This document shows positions 18,807-27,215 of a DNA stretch of 64,000 nt, piece by piece. This stretch comes from Actinopolymorpha alba DSM 45243 (GTDB lineage Bacteria; Actinomycetota; Actinomycetes; Propionibacteriales; Actinopolymorphaceae), in NCBI RefSeq assembly GCF_000373925.1, contig NZ_KB892801.1:62001-126000 (forward strand), written 5' to 3'. The notes under the pieces were generated by a model. The model saw only the letters and a program-made list of their open reading frames with translations. It was not told where the DNA came from and did not search any database. A program made the position numbers and the translations under genes. Numbering within the stretch: position 1 is the stretch's first letter; each line of letters opens with the position of its first letter.

Positions 18807-19748
18807 ATGGCACGCAGCGGTGATCACCGTATCCGACACCTCGCCCGGTGGGTGGCAACTCCTGTCCTCCTGCTGGCCGCGGCCTTTGTTTTCTTCGCGG
18901 TCTACCAGGGCGAGACCTCCATGCTGACTGGTGCGGCGGTCGCCTCGCTGGTCGCCGGAGTTCTGGCGGTGGCCGTCTTCGATATCGAGCTGATCCGCAG
19001 CCGTCGTGCCCATGGTGCCGAGCGGGTGGCGCAGGCGCGTTCGTACGCCGCGATGTATGCCGCCCACGTTCGCGTGATGGCGGAAGGGTTCGCGCTCCAG
19101 GCGCACCAGAGCCGCAAGGCCGGCAGAGCGGCGAACGTCGATGAGGTAGCCGCGGCTTCCGTGGTTGTGGACGAGAAGCCCTTCGTCGACGAGAAGCCCG
19201 TCACGGTGGCCGTGCCCGCTGTCGAGGTGAAGGCGAGCGGCGACGAGAAGGCTGTCGAGCCGCAGGACGCGACGATCAAGGTGGCGGCCGAGAAGTCCTC
19301 GGACGAGAAGGCCGCGAAGCCGCAGGGCGCGACCATCGAGGTGGCCGCCGAGAAGGCCTCGGACGAGAAGGTCGAGGCCGGCGCCGCAGCAGCTCAGCAG
19401 GACGCGGACGACCAGGAGACGCCGGCAGCCAAGGCGTCGCGCGACGCGGACTCTGGCAACCAGGATTCTGCCGCCAAGGATTCCGGCGACGAGGTCTCCG
19501 ACCAGAGGGTCAAGGCCGGCGCGGCCGCGGTCCCGATTCCGTTGGCCAAGGACGGCGCTGCCGGCGACACGAGCAAGGCGCCGGAGATGTGGGACAGCCT
19601 GCGGGACGCGCCGACGGTCGTCGACCTGATGGCCTGGGAGGTGCGGGCCCGCCTGGCCGCCGACGAGGAGCAGGACGCGGCAAAGGCAACGGCCGAGGAC
19701 AAAGCCGCCGAGCCGGAAAAGGCAGCCAGCGAACGCCGCGGCGCCTGA
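18807..19748 (+). CDS. Hypothetical membrane protein with acidic repeat-rich tail
   Basis: A 313-residue protein I do not recognise beyond its layout. Two adjacent transmembrane helices lie at about residues 13-32 and 38-56. A basic, probably amphipathic cytoplasmic stretch follows (RSRRAHGAERVAQARSYAAM, to about 110). Residues 110-250 are low-complexity Ala/Glu/Lys/Asp sequence including two 20-residue tandem units (DEKAxxPQxATIxVAAEKxS). The C-terminus regains order with MWDSLRDAPTVVDLMAWEVRARL, a likely short conserved motif for protein contact, then another Ala/Glu tail. A small hairpin precedes the gene. The position beside the folate operon and DUF3180 gene gives no clear functional clue. 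Confidence 0.7.
   Translation: MARSGDHRIRHLARWVATPVLLLAAAFVFFAVYQGETSMLTGAAVASLVAGVLAVAVFDIELIRSRRAHGAERVAQARSYAAMYAAHVRVMAEGFALQAHQSRKAGRAANVDEVAAASVVVDEKPFVDEKPVTVAVPAVEVKASGDEKAVEPQDATIKVAAEKSSDEKAAKPQGATIEVAAEKASDEKVEAGAAAAQQDADDQETPAAKASRDADSGNQDSAAKDSGDEVSDQRVKAGAAAVPIPLAKDGAAGDTSKAPEMWDSLRDAPTVVDLMAWEVRARLAADEEQDAAKATAEDKAAEPEKAASERRGA
19242..19376 (+). repeat. In-frame 60-bp tandem repeat within the 313-residue protein
   Basis: Units begin with GACGAGAAG at 19242, 19302 and 19362; the first two are full 60-bp copies (20 residues each) and the third is partial. Most differences are scattered substitutions, so the duplication is not recent. Confidence 0.85.
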
Positions 19749-19860
19749 GCTTTATCACGGTCCCAGCGCGGGGATCGCCAGGATTGCCTCAGGTGGCGGC
19801 CGCCAAGCCGAGGTGACCTCGGTGGCCGATATCGCATGGTGCGCGACCCTCGAGCAGGAC

Positions 19861-19928
19861 CATGATCAACTTGCGGAAATCGCCCACGATTCGCGCGAAG
19901 TCTGGGCGACTTCTGCAAGTTGATCATG
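19861..19928. repeat. Long inverted repeat, family B copy 1
   Basis: The 28-nt arms 19861-19888 and 19901-19928 start CATGATCAACTTGC and are complementary apart from a few mismatches. The tip reads GCCCACGATTCGCGCGAAG then TCTGGGC, containing the small palindrome TTCGCGCGAA. It lies in the 422-bp gap between the convergent 313-residue protein and M20 genes. The rest of that gap holds two further repeats and no gene. Confidence 0.85.
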
Positions 19929-19992
19929 AAAGACGATCTTTTACCGCGGCGGGCCTGTTTGTCTCGCGGATCGGGCGGCTTGGGGTTGACTC

Positions 19993-20039
19993 AAGATCAT
20001 TTCGGGGAAGTTGCCCACGTTCCGCATGAAGCGTGGGCC
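19993..20039. repeat. Family B copy 2, right outer arm lost
   Basis: The left arm AAGATCATTTCGGGGAAG and the tip GCCCACG...CGTGGGC match the intact copy at 35138-35198, but the sequence after the tip does not pair with the left arm. It looks like a decayed element. Confidence 0.75.
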
Positions 20040-20083
20040 AAGAGAGTGCTCGCTAGGCGAGATCGTCCACCGAGGTTGCGGTT

Positions 20084-20131
20084 ACTTGGCGGAGGTGTGT
20101 CGGCATAGAAGCCGAGATACCTCCGCCAAGT
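20084..20131. repeat. Interspersed hairpin repeat, family A copy 2
   Basis: Perfect 13-bp arms ACTTGGCGGAGGT (20084-20096) and ACCTCCGCCAAGT (20119-20131) enclose an inner TCGG/CCGA stem. Homology to the 35251-35300 copy extends into the flanks: GAGGTTGCGGT on the left, CCCTTCACxxxATGCCGCG on the right. It lies about 50 bp after a family B element, the same pairing seen at 35.1-35.3 kb. Confidence 0.85.
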
Positions 20132-20170
20132 GGCCTTCCGTTCCCTTCACACAATGCCGCGCGGGCGCGG

Positions 20171-21919
20171 TCAGGTCTGCGGCGCGAGTTCGGGTCCGAG
20201 TGAGGAGAACTTCTCCCGGGACACCACCCGCTCCGGCGGCCAGGTGATGTTGGACGGCGGCCAGCTCTGGCCCGTCTGCTTGAGGAAACTCTGCGGCGGC
20301 TCGTACATCGGTGGCTCGAAGCCCTCGGGCAGCGAGCTCTTCCACGTCACGCCCTTGGTGCGTTCGGCGAACTCCGCCTTCAGCTCGGCGAGCCGTTCGG
20401 GTTGGGTCACGAGGTCGAGCGCCGTCGCCGCGAGGTAGCGGGACGCCATGAGCAGGGCGCTGTGCCCCATGGGGGCGCCGGCGCTCGCGGCCACCGCCCA
20501 GTTGTGGGACTTGCAGCCGATGGGCGAGACGGCGGTACCGAGACTCACCGTGGGCACCTGCCAGCTGATGTCGGAGACGTCAGTGGAGCCACCGCCGAGG
20601 AACACCGGGTTCGGTGCCCGGAGGGCTTCGATTCCGGTGGCCTGGCCCTTCTCGGGAATGCCGAGCGAGGACTGGATCTGCTTGGCCAGCTTCTGGTCGG
20701 CGTCGGTGAATGTCGGCGAGCCGATCTTGACCATGTTCTCGTGGAGGAGCTCGGCCGCCGACCGGGAGGGCAGGCGGTTCCAGCAGGCGGCGGTGATGCG
20801 GTACCTCATCACCGTCTGGCTGGCCTTGGCGGCGCCCTCGGCACAGGCGACCACCTTGTCGAAGAGCGCCTTGACCCGGGCCGGGCTGCCTTCGCGTACG
20901 TAGTAGGAGATCTCGGCGATCTCGGGAGTGACGTTCGGTGCGTCGCCGCCGTTGTTGATGACGTAGTGGAGGCGGCCGGACGGCGCGATGTTCTCCTCCC
21001 GCAGGAACTCCGTCATCGTGGCGAGCATGATCACGCCGTCGAGGGCGCTCTTGTTGCCAAGGGGGGTGCCGCCATGTCCGGAGACGCCGAGGAAGGTGAA
21101 CGTCACGGCGGTGAGCGCGGAGTTGGTGCCCCAGCTGGTGGAGTTGCTCATGCCGGGGTGCCAGTCGATCATCGCGTCGAGCCCGTCGTAGACCCCCTGC
21201 TGGACGGCGTACGCCTTGCCGATCAGCTGTTCCTCGGCAGTGGAGCCGTAGAACTTCACCGTGCCGTCGAGGCGGTTCTTGCGGAGGCCCTCCGATACCG
21301 CGATGGCCGCACCGGCGGCGGCGGAGCCGAGTGCGCAGTGGCCGCAGCCGTGGCCGGGTCCGTAGCTTGGCGCCCACGGGTCGTGGATGTAGTCGAGCGG
21401 ATCGTGCACGCCGACGCCGCGTTTCTGCGAGAGCCCTGGGAGCGCGTCGTACTCCCCGCTGAATCCGATGACCGGCCTGCCGCTGCCGTGGCTCGCGGTG
21501 GCGACGAACGCGGTCGGAAAACCGGCCGCTCCCCACTCGATGGTGAAGCCGTTCTTACGAAGGAACTCCGCCTCGGCGACGGAGGACTTCCACTCCCGCA
21601 GCGAAAGCTCGGCGTGGTCCCAGATCTCGTCGTTGAGCGCGAGGATCGCCTTGTCATTCCGGTCGATCCAGGCCAGGGCGGTGTCCTTCGCCGGGGAGTC
21701 CTTGGCGAGTCCGGTCCGTGGTTCGTAGCTGTCGGCGGGCGCCGCGGCTGGCGCGCGGGTGGTCGCGGCGGCGTGGGCGGGATCGGCGGCGAGGCCAGTG
21801 CTGGCCGCACCGATTCCGGCCGCACCGAGAATCTGCAGGATCTGCCGCCGGTTCAGATCTGGTCCGTTGGCAAGCAGATGAGATGGTCCGTGGTCATGCG
21901 TGTGGTCGAGATCGCACAT
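20171..21919 (-). CDS. Tat-exported M20 family amidohydrolase, AbgB-like
   Basis: About 582 residues from ATG 21919, with GGAGGTG upstream; a GTG at 21931 would add four. A His-rich start (LDHTHDHGPSH) precedes a twin-arginine signal (NRRQILQILGAAGIGAAST), so the folded enzyme is exported. The M20 di-metal core is present: GEYDALPG, GPGHGCGHCALG, GSTAEEQLIG and a late metal ligand near PMGHSALLM. The order matches AbgB-type aminobenzoyl-glutamate hydrolases, which cleave amide bonds of N-acyl amino acids. The exact substrate is not evident; folate breakdown products are possible but location near fol genes is weak support. Two 11-bp direct repeats lie upstream. Confidence 0.88.
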   Translation of the reverse strand: MCDLDHTHDHGPSHLLANGPDLNRRQILQILGAAGIGAASTGLAADPAHAAATTRAPAAAPADSYEPRTGLAKDSPAKDTALAWIDRNDKAILALNDEIWDHAELSLREWKSSVAEAEFLRKNGFTIEWGAAGFPTAFVATASHGSGRPVIGFSGEYDALPGLSQKRGVGVHDPLDYIHDPWAPSYGPGHGCGHCALGSAAAGAAIAVSEGLRKNRLDGTVKFYGSTAEEQLIGKAYAVQQGVYDGLDAMIDWHPGMSNSTSWGTNSALTAVTFTFLGVSGHGGTPLGNKSALDGVIMLATMTEFLREENIAPSGRLHYVINNGGDAPNVTPEIAEISYYVREGSPARVKALFDKVVACAEGAAKASQTVMRYRITAACWNRLPSRSAAELLHENMVKIGSPTFTDADQKLAKQIQSSLGIPEKGQATGIEALRAPNPVFLGGGSTDVSDISWQVPTVSLGTAVSPIGCKSHNWAVAASAGAPMGHSALLMASRYLAATALDLVTQPERLAELKAEFAERTKGVTWKSSLPEGFEPPMYEPPQSFLKQTGQSWPPSNITWPPERVVSREKFSSLGPELAPQT

Positions 21920-22012
21920 CGAGCAAGGCACCTCCGGCGACGATCGCGCGGCGCTCCCTGCGAACGCAGGCCCGCACTTGTGACGCTAGGGAGCCATTCA
22001 CGAGCCCGTCAA

Positions 22013-22044
22013 CGGATAGTGAGGGTCCGGCACCGGACAGTGAG
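22013..22044. promoter_or_regulatory. Direct repeat upstream of the M20 gene
   Basis: CGGATAGTGAG (22013-22023) and CGGACAGTGAG (22034-22044) are direct repeats 21 bp apart, about two helical turns, roughly 100-125 bp upstream of the M20 start. They are a candidate activator or repressor site. Confidence 0.4.
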
Positions 22045-22149
22045 AGAACCTTAAATTCCTCGTGATCCCCGCCAGCCTGCGTTGCCCTCAGGTAATCCTT
22101 CGGACACCCAACCGTTGCCGCGCGAAGCGAAGCCGCGATAGAGGGCGGC

Positions 22150-22214
22150 GCGTATTGGGTCGGGGGCACCCTTGGCCAAGAGAGCCGTACAAGGGTGCCC
22201 CCGACCCAATACGC
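22150..22214. repeat. Perfect 25-bp inverted repeat, family D copy 1, downstream of the NuoD-like gene
   Basis: Arms 22150-22174 (GCGTATTGGGTCGGGGGCAC...) and 22190-22214 are perfect complements around a 15-nt loop containing CCAAGAGAGCCGTA. It starts 12 bp beyond the NuoD stop and could terminate that transcript. A diverged copy of the left arm plus loop occurs inverted at 62052-62089. This repeat and the direct repeat above account for the 307-bp gap. Confidence 0.85.
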
Positions 22215-22226
22215 GGGCCCGGGAGC

Positions 22227-23474
22227 CTACTTGTCGATGTCGCCGACCACGAAGAACATCGAGCCCAGGATGGCCACCAGGTCGGCGATCACGCAGCCCG
22301 GCAGGAGTTCGGGCAGGACCGCGATGTTGTTGAACGACGCGGACCGTAGCTTCAGCCGCCACGGTGTCTTTTCCCCACGCGAGACGAGGAAGTAGCCGTT
22401 GAGGCCGAGCGGGCTTTCGGTCCAGGCGTACGTGTGCCCCTCCGGCGCCTTGAGAATCTTGGGCAAGCGGACGTTGACAGGGCCGGGCGGAAGGGACCTC
22501 AGCCGGTCGACGCAGGCCTCCGCGAGATCCAGGGACACCTGAACCTGCTCGCGGAGAAGGGAGAAGCGGGCGAAGCAGTCACCTTCGCTCCGGGTGACGA
22601 CCCGGCCGGGGCCCCCGGGTCCGAAGAGCTCGGTGTACGCGAGATACGGCTCGTCCCGGCGCAGGTCGAAGTCGACACCGGACGCGCGGGCGATCGGGCC
22701 AGAAACGCCGTAGGCGTGGACGAGTGCGGGCGAGAGGACGCCGACGCCACGGGTGCGGGCGGCGAAGATCTCGTTGCCGAAGATGAGGTTCGTAAGCTCC
22801 GGAAGGCGCCGGCGTACCGCCGTGACGGCGGCCGTCACCCGATCGAGCCACCCGGCGGGAAGGTCCTCCTTCAGGCCGCCGACGCGGTTGAACATGTAGT
22901 GCATCCGGCCGCCGGAGATCTCCTCCATCACCTGTTGCAGGGTTTCGCGTTCCCGGAACGCATAGAAGATCGGCGTGATCGCGCCTATCTCGAGCGGATA
23001 GCTGCCGAGGAACATCAGGTGGTTGAGGATGCGGTTGAGTTCGGCGAGCAGCATGCGCGCCCACACCGCGCGGACCGGCACCTCCATGCCCAGCATGCGT
23101 TCGACCGCGAGCACCACACCAAGCTCGTTGGCGAACGCCGACAGCCAGTCGTGGCGGTTGGCGAGCATGATGATCTGGCGGTAGTCGCGGACCTCGAACA
23201 GCTTCTCCGCGCCGCGGTGCATGTAGCCGATGATCGGCTCGCAGGTGACGATGCGTTCGCCGTCGAGAGTCAGCCGCAGGCGCAGGACCCCGTGGGTGGC
23301 GGGATGCTGCGGGCCGATGTTGAGCACCATGTCCTGGGTGGCGAGCTCGGCTCCGCCGCCGCGTTCGTACGACAGGGGGCCGCCCGGGCCACTGGCTGGC
23401 GTCCCCGTGCCGGCGCCGGTGCTGGTCAGCCCGGCCGCCCCGGCTCCGAGGCTCACAATCCGCTCGGTCGTCAC
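22227..23474 (-). CDS. Solitary NADH-quinone oxidoreductase subunit D (NuoD/49-kDa) paralogue
   Basis: A 415-residue protein with a Gly/Ala-rich 45-residue extension, then a full NuoD fold: [45 protein letters not shown], and the C-terminal [18 protein letters not shown]. Aligned by eye with the well-known Thermus Nqo4 sequence, quinone-site His38 is kept (His61), Asp139 is Glu162 and Tyr87 is Trp110. The Arg of HRG (Arg87 here) corresponds, I believe, to the arginine methylated in mammalian NDUFS2. No other nuo gene is present. Downstream genes on the other strand encode PH proteins and a MidA-like methyltransferase. It may serve an alternative complex I or a different role. Confidence 0.9.
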   Translation of the reverse strand: MTTERIVSLGAGAAGLTSTGAGTGTPASGPGGPLSYERGGGAELATQDMVLNIGPQHPATHGVLRLRLTLDGERIVTCEPIIGYMHRGAEKLFEVRDYRQIIMLANRHDWLSAFANELGVVLAVERMLGMEVPVRAVWARMLLAELNRILNHLMFLGSYPLEIGAITPIFYAFRERETLQQVMEEISGGRMHYMFNRVGGLKEDLPAGWLDRVTAAVTAVRRRLPELTNLIFGNEIFAARTRGVGVLSPALVHAYGVSGPIARASGVDFDLRRDEPYLAYTELFGPGGPGRVVTRSEGDCFARFSLLREQVQVSLDLAEACVDRLRSLPPGPVNVRLPKILKAPEGHTYAWTESPLGLNGYFLVSRGEKTPWRLKLRSASFNNIAVLPELLPGCVIADLVAILGSMFFVVGDIDK

Positions 23475-23515
23475 GTCGCCATGCTCGCACGCCCGCGTCC
23501 AGATAACCTCCCCTC

Positions 23516-24004
23516 ATGGACAGCCTGTTCGCGCCGCCAGGGGAGCGGTGGCAACCAGTGTCACCGCGGCTGCGTTCACTGCGGCGCGCGCTCCTCGCGT
23601 TCTGGCTTGGCGTGGGCGGGCTCGCCGGCGGCGTCGCCATCGGCGTGCTCCTGAACTGGTGGCTTGCCGCCGGCGCGGTGGTGGTCGCCGCGGGTGCCTT
23701 CGCCTGGGGCTGGTGGCTCGTCGGGCGCAACTGGGAGTCGTGGGGGTACGCCGAGCGCGGAGACGACCTGCTTGTCACCCATGGCGTGCTGTTCAAGACG
23801 CTGGTGGTCGTTCCGTACGGCCGGATGCAGTTCGTGGACGTGACGGCTGGACCGGTCGAGCGGAAGTTCGGTATCGCCACGGTGCAGCTACACACGGCCA
23901 CCCCGGCGACGGACGCCGAGATCCCGGGCCTTACGCCCGAAGAGGCCGAACGCCTTCGAGACCGGCTGGCGGCGCTCGGCGAGGCCCGGGCCGCGGGCCT
24001 ATGA
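23516..24004 (+). CDS. Bacterial PH-domain membrane protein (YdbS-like)
   Basis: A 162-residue protein. Two transmembrane helices at about 25-45 and 50-68 are followed by a bacterial pleckstrin-homology (bPH2/YdbS) domain: YAERGDDLLVTHGVLFKTLVVVPYGRMQFVDVTAGPVERKFGIATVQLHTA holds the typical RMQ and GIATVxLHTA pattern. In Bacillus, YdbS and YdbT have been linked to resistance to a bacteriocin-like agent, but the general role is unknown. Its stop overlaps the start of the next, larger PH protein (ATGA), so the pair is translationally coupled. It is divergent from the NuoD-like gene across 41 bp. Confidence 0.87.
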   Translation: MDSLFAPPGERWQPVSPRLRSLRRALLAFWLGVGGLAGGVAIGVLLNWWLAAGAVVVAAGAFAWGWWLVGRNWESWGYAERGDDLLVTHGVLFKTLVVVPYGRMQFVDVTAGPVERKFGIATVQLHTATPATDAEIPGLTPEEAERLRDRLAALGEARAAGL

Positions 24005-25425
24005 GCCAGATGTCCGAATCAGCAGACCGCGGCCCGGTTGATGGCATACCCGTTGATCCCATAGCCCTCGATCCCATACCCGTTGATCCCATACCTGTTG
24101 ATCCCAACCCCGCTGGTGAGGCGACCGAGTTGCGCCGGCTCCACCCGGCGACCCCGGTGCTCAACGGCTGGAAGTACTTCGCGCTCGTCGTCGCGATCGT
24201 GGGGCAGGAGGCGGTCCGCGACCTGGACTTCCGGTTGTTCGGGATCCAGATGGTGGCGGCCGTGGTGCTGGGCGTTGTCCTCGGCTCCTTCTCGTGGTGG
24301 TTCACGAAGTACCGCATCGAGGGTGAGGAACTCCGGATCGAGAGCGGGTTCCTCTTCCGGCGTTCGCGGCGGATCCGGATCGACCGGCTTCAGGCGGTCG
24401 ACATCGTGCGACCCGTCATGGCCAGGCTGCTCGGTGTGGCGGAGCTTCGGCTGGAGATGGCTGGCGGCGGCAAGACCGAGGCGCCGCTTGCCTATCTCAC
24501 CGAACCCGGCGCCCAGAAGCTTCGGGCCGAACTCCTCGCCCGTGCGGCGGGGCTCGCGGCTGACACTCCCGAGGCGCCGGAACGCCAACTCGTCGCCGTA
24601 CCTCCTGGCGTACTCCTCGCCTCCACCGTGGTGAGTGCGCCGTTCCTGACCGCGGCGTTGGGATTCGTGGTGGTGGCCGCGACGACCACGGTGGTCCGGG
24701 AGATGGTGGGGCTCGCGTTCCTCATCCCCTGGGCGCTCGGTGGGCTCGGCGTGGTGTGGCGGCAGTTCGTGAGCGAGTTCGGGTTCACCGTCAGCGAGTC
24801 GCCGGACGGCCTCCGCATCCGTAAAGGTCTCCTTGACACCTGGGCGCAGACCGTGCCGCCCGGGCGCGTACAGGGTGTCGAGATAGAGCAGCAGTTGCTG
24901 TGGCGGCCCAAGGGCTGGGTGAAGCTCTCGGTCGACGTGGCGGGGTACGGCGGAAAAGGCAACCAGGAAGGGCAGACCGCCTCGACCCTGCTACCGGTCG
25001 CGCCCTGGCCGGTCGCCCGGGCGCTGCTCGAGCGGGTGCTGCCAGGCGTGGACGTCGACGGGGTGGAGCGGGTGCTCGCACCCCGGCGGGCTCGCTGGCT
25101 CCGCCCGATCGGCTGGCGTTACCTCCGCCACGGTGCCGACGACCGGGTGTTCGTCACCGACACGGGGTGGCTGACCCGGCGTACCGCCGTCGTTCCGCAC
25201 GGCAAGATGCAGAGCGTTCGCATTACGCAGGGACCGCTTCAGCGGCGTCTCGATCTCGCGACCGTCCACCTCGACACTCCCGTCGGTCCGGTGAACGCGG
25301 TGGCCCTCCACCGGTCCAGCCAGGTCGCGCGGGAACTCGCCGAGGCGCAGGCCGAACGCTCGAGACAGGCCCGCCGGGCCGCTGGTCCCGAACGCTGGAT
25401 GCAGGCGCAGCTTCCACGAGAGTGA
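24001..25425 (+). CDS. Multi-domain bacterial PH protein (YdbT-like)
   Basis: A 474-residue membrane protein starting in the stop of the previous gene. After a low-complexity N-terminus with four pentads related to IPVDP (residues 16-35), there are two membrane-helix pairs (about 57-100 and 203-243). At least three PH-like repeats are suggested: around YRIEGEELRIESGFLFRRSR, around SPDGLRIRKGLLDTWAQTVP, and the C-terminal VTDTGWLTRRTAVVPHGKMQ with ATVHLDTPVGP. This is the YdbT architecture that normally partners a YdbS protein. Shared PH motifs suggest the two assemble in the membrane. Function is unknown. Confidence 0.87.
   Translation: MSQMSESADRGPVDGIPVDPIALDPIPVDPIPVDPNPAGEATELRRLHPATPVLNGWKYFALVVAIVGQEAVRDLDFRLFGIQMVAAVVLGVVLGSFSWWFTKYRIEGEELRIESGFLFRRSRRIRIDRLQAVDIVRPVMARLLGVAELRLEMAGGGKTEAPLAYLTEPGAQKLRAELLARAAGLAADTPEAPERQLVAVPPGVLLASTVVSAPFLTAALGFVVVAATTTVVREMVGLAFLIPWALGGLGVVWRQFVSEFGFTVSESPDGLRIRKGLLDTWAQTVPPGRVQGVEIEQQLLWRPKGWVKLSVDVAGYGGKGNQEGQTASTLLPVAPWPVARALLERVLPGVDVDGVERVLAPRRARWLRPIGWRYLRHGADDRVFVTDTGWLTRRTAVVPHGKMQSVRITQGPLQRRLDLATVHLDTPVGPVNAVALHRSSQVARELAEAQAERSRQARRAAGPERWMQAQLPRE
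24046..24105 (+). repeat. Four 15-bp units encoding Ile-Pro-Val-Asp-Pro pentads
   Basis: Units of the form ATACCCGTTGATCCC start at 24046, 24061, 24076 and 24091, encoding IPVDP, IALDP, IPVDP and IPVDP at the N-terminus of the larger PH protein. Length polymorphism by slippage would keep the frame. Confidence 0.85.
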
Positions 25426-25431
25426 TCAGGT

Positions 25432-26421
25432 TCAGCCGCCCGCACGGATCTTGAGGGGCGGCAGCTCGGTGTTCCTCGCCTGAGCCAGCCAGCAGAAGTC
25501 GCCGAGGCCACCCGGCGCGATGAGTTCGGCGTCCTCACCAGCCCGAGCCAGCGCGGCCAGATAGGCGCCCGGATCAGCGTGGGCCAGCGTGAGCGGTGGC
25601 CGCGTCCCCGTCACACCCAGGCCACGCAACGCCGACCTCTGGTCGGTGAGAACCGTCGATGCGGCGCCGGCCTCCTCACCAGCGCGGGCCACCGCGTCCA
25701 CCGCGACATGCGAGGTGAGGTCGCAGGAGCCGTCGGGCACCGGTGGGACGAGCCGGCCGGCGCGGTAACCCACCAGCGTTCCGGCGTACGGCCGCCGCTC
25801 CCGCAGGTGCCCGTAGTCAATGGCCACCGCGATGCCGGTACGCAGTCTTCGTACCACCCCGGCCCAGGCGTCGTCGCGCGGCCAGCCCACCTCGGCGCGA
25901 CTCCCCGGCGGGGCGTCCGCGAGGGGCCACCAGCGTTCGACCCAGGCGAGGTCCCGGCCATCGATGGGATCCGCGAGCCGCTCGTCGCCGGTCTCCACCT
26001 GGACCTCGACCAGACGGAGCGCACCGCCGGAGTCGACCTCGACCACATCGAGCGGGACGTCGTCCAGCCATTCGTTCGCGATCACGAGCCCGTCGAGGGT
26101 GTCGGGTACGACGTCCGACCAACCCACCGCGTCCGGCAGGTCCGCCGGCCGGTTGGCCACCTCGACGCCGAGGAGGTCGAGATCCTGCGCGAACTGGTGC
26201 AGCGTGGTCAGCAGCTCACCCCGACCCGCGCCCACATCCGTGACCGCCCGGAGACCCGCCGACCGCGCGAGACGGAACACCGCGTCGGCGAACGCCGAGG
26301 AGACATGCACCGAGGTACGGAAATGCGCGGCCGGCGCCTGCGTACGAAAGAAACCGCCCGGCCCGTACAACGCCCGCGACGTCGCCTCCCGCCAGGTCTG
26401 CCAGGCTCGGTCGGTCGCCAT
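25432..26421 (-). CDS. SAM-dependent methyltransferase, MidA/NDUFAF7 (DUF185) family
   Basis: A 329-residue cytosolic protein. The N-terminal GGFFRTQAPAAHFRTSVH resembles the family start in which a GxxGDFxTSP-like segment precedes the fold. The SAM loop VTDVGAGRGEL lies at residues 60-70, with acidic IANEWLDDVPLDVV, the hallmark of DUF185 (usual form NExxDALP). In eukaryotes NDUFAF7 of this family dimethylates an arginine of NDUFS2, the NuoD homologue, during complex I assembly. Here a NuoD paralogue lies 2 kb away, which makes it the prime candidate substrate. The 3' end is 6 bp from the convergent PH gene. Confidence 0.82.
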   Translation of the reverse strand: MATDRAWQTWREATSRALYGPGGFFRTQAPAAHFRTSVHVSSAFADAVFRLARSAGLRAVTDVGAGRGELLTTLHQFAQDLDLLGVEVANRPADLPDAVGWSDVVPDTLDGLVIANEWLDDVPLDVVEVDSGGALRLVEVQVETGDERLADPIDGRDLAWVERWWPLADAPPGSRAEVGWPRDDAWAGVVRRLRTGIAVAIDYGHLRERRPYAGTLVGYRAGRLVPPVPDGSCDLTSHVAVDAVARAGEEAGAASTVLTDQRSALRGLGVTGTRPPLTLAHADPGAYLAALARAGEDAELIAPGGLGDFCWLAQARNTELPPLKIRAGG

Positions 26422-26571
26422 ACGCGCGACCCTATGCGCCGAATGGGCGGCCCTCCACGCCGAACCCCTTGCCGCCAGGCCCCGTCCTCACCGAGGCTTG
26501 AGGTTCGAGCCTGTTCGTGGATTCCCGCCGCACCCCGTCGGGTGTCCAGGAACAGGCTGAGAGGGGGAGTG

Positions 26572-27186
26572 ATGTTCGAACGGTTCACCGAGGCCGCTCG
26601 ACGGGTGGTGGTCCTGGCGCAGGAGGAGGCCAGGATGCTCAATCACCACTACATCGGGACTGAGCATCTGATGTTGGGACTCGTGCACCAGGGCGAGGGG
26701 GTGGCCGGGCAGGCGTTCGAGAGCCTGGGAATCTCGCTGACGGGCGTGCGGGGGCAGGTTGAGGAAATCGTCGGGGTCGGTAGGGATGAGCCGTCCGGCC
26801 ACATTCCGTTCACGCCCCGCGCCAAGACCGCGCTGGAGCTGTCGCTTCGCGAAGCCCTGCAACTCAAGCATCAGTACATCGGCGCGGAACACCTGCTGCT
26901 TGGTCTGTTGACCGAAGGGAGCGGCGTGGGAATCCAGGCGATCGAACGCCTCGGCGTCAGCAGAGTTCGGCTGCGTCAGGAGATCCTCCTGACCATCGGG
27001 GAGAAAGAGCCCGCGGCTGGTCCGACGTCCGGCGAGCATCCGACGGCGCGTGCACGTGGTGCCGAGTCACCGACCGTCGGCGAGGTCGCCGCCATCATCG
27101 AGGAGAACGCCCGCCTTCACCGTGAGCTCGCCCGCCTTCGAACGCTGCTGCGCCGGCACGGAATCGACGCCGGCCAGTCGTCCTGA
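26572..27186 (+). CDS. ClpC2-like protein: Clp N-terminal domain without ATPase
   Basis: A 204-residue protein from ATG 26572 with a GAGGGGGAG ribosome binding site. Residues 1-145 are the double Clp-N repeat (MFERFTEAARRVVVLAQEEA, YIGTEHLMLGLV, then PRAKTALELSLREAL, YIGAEHLLLGLL), closely matching the N domain of the full ClpC at 40286-42790. No Walker motif follows; instead there is a 30-residue linker and a predicted coiled coil (VAAIIEENARLHRELARLRT). Mycobacterial ClpC2 has this form and can bind ClpC-targeting antibiotics, protecting ClpC1. The likely role is to sequester ligands or substrates, or to modulate ClpC. Confidence 0.88.
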   Translation: MFERFTEAARRVVVLAQEEARMLNHHYIGTEHLMLGLVHQGEGVAGQAFESLGISLTGVRGQVEEIVGVGRDEPSGHIPFTPRAKTALELSLREALQLKHQYIGAEHLLLGLLTEGSGVGIQAIERLGVSRVRLRQEILLTIGEKEPAAGPTSGEHPTARARGAESPTVGEVAAIIEENARLHRELARLRTLLRRHGIDAGQSS

Positions 27187-27215
27187 GCATCGCGTGGCAG
27201 TCACGCCGCGTCCGG

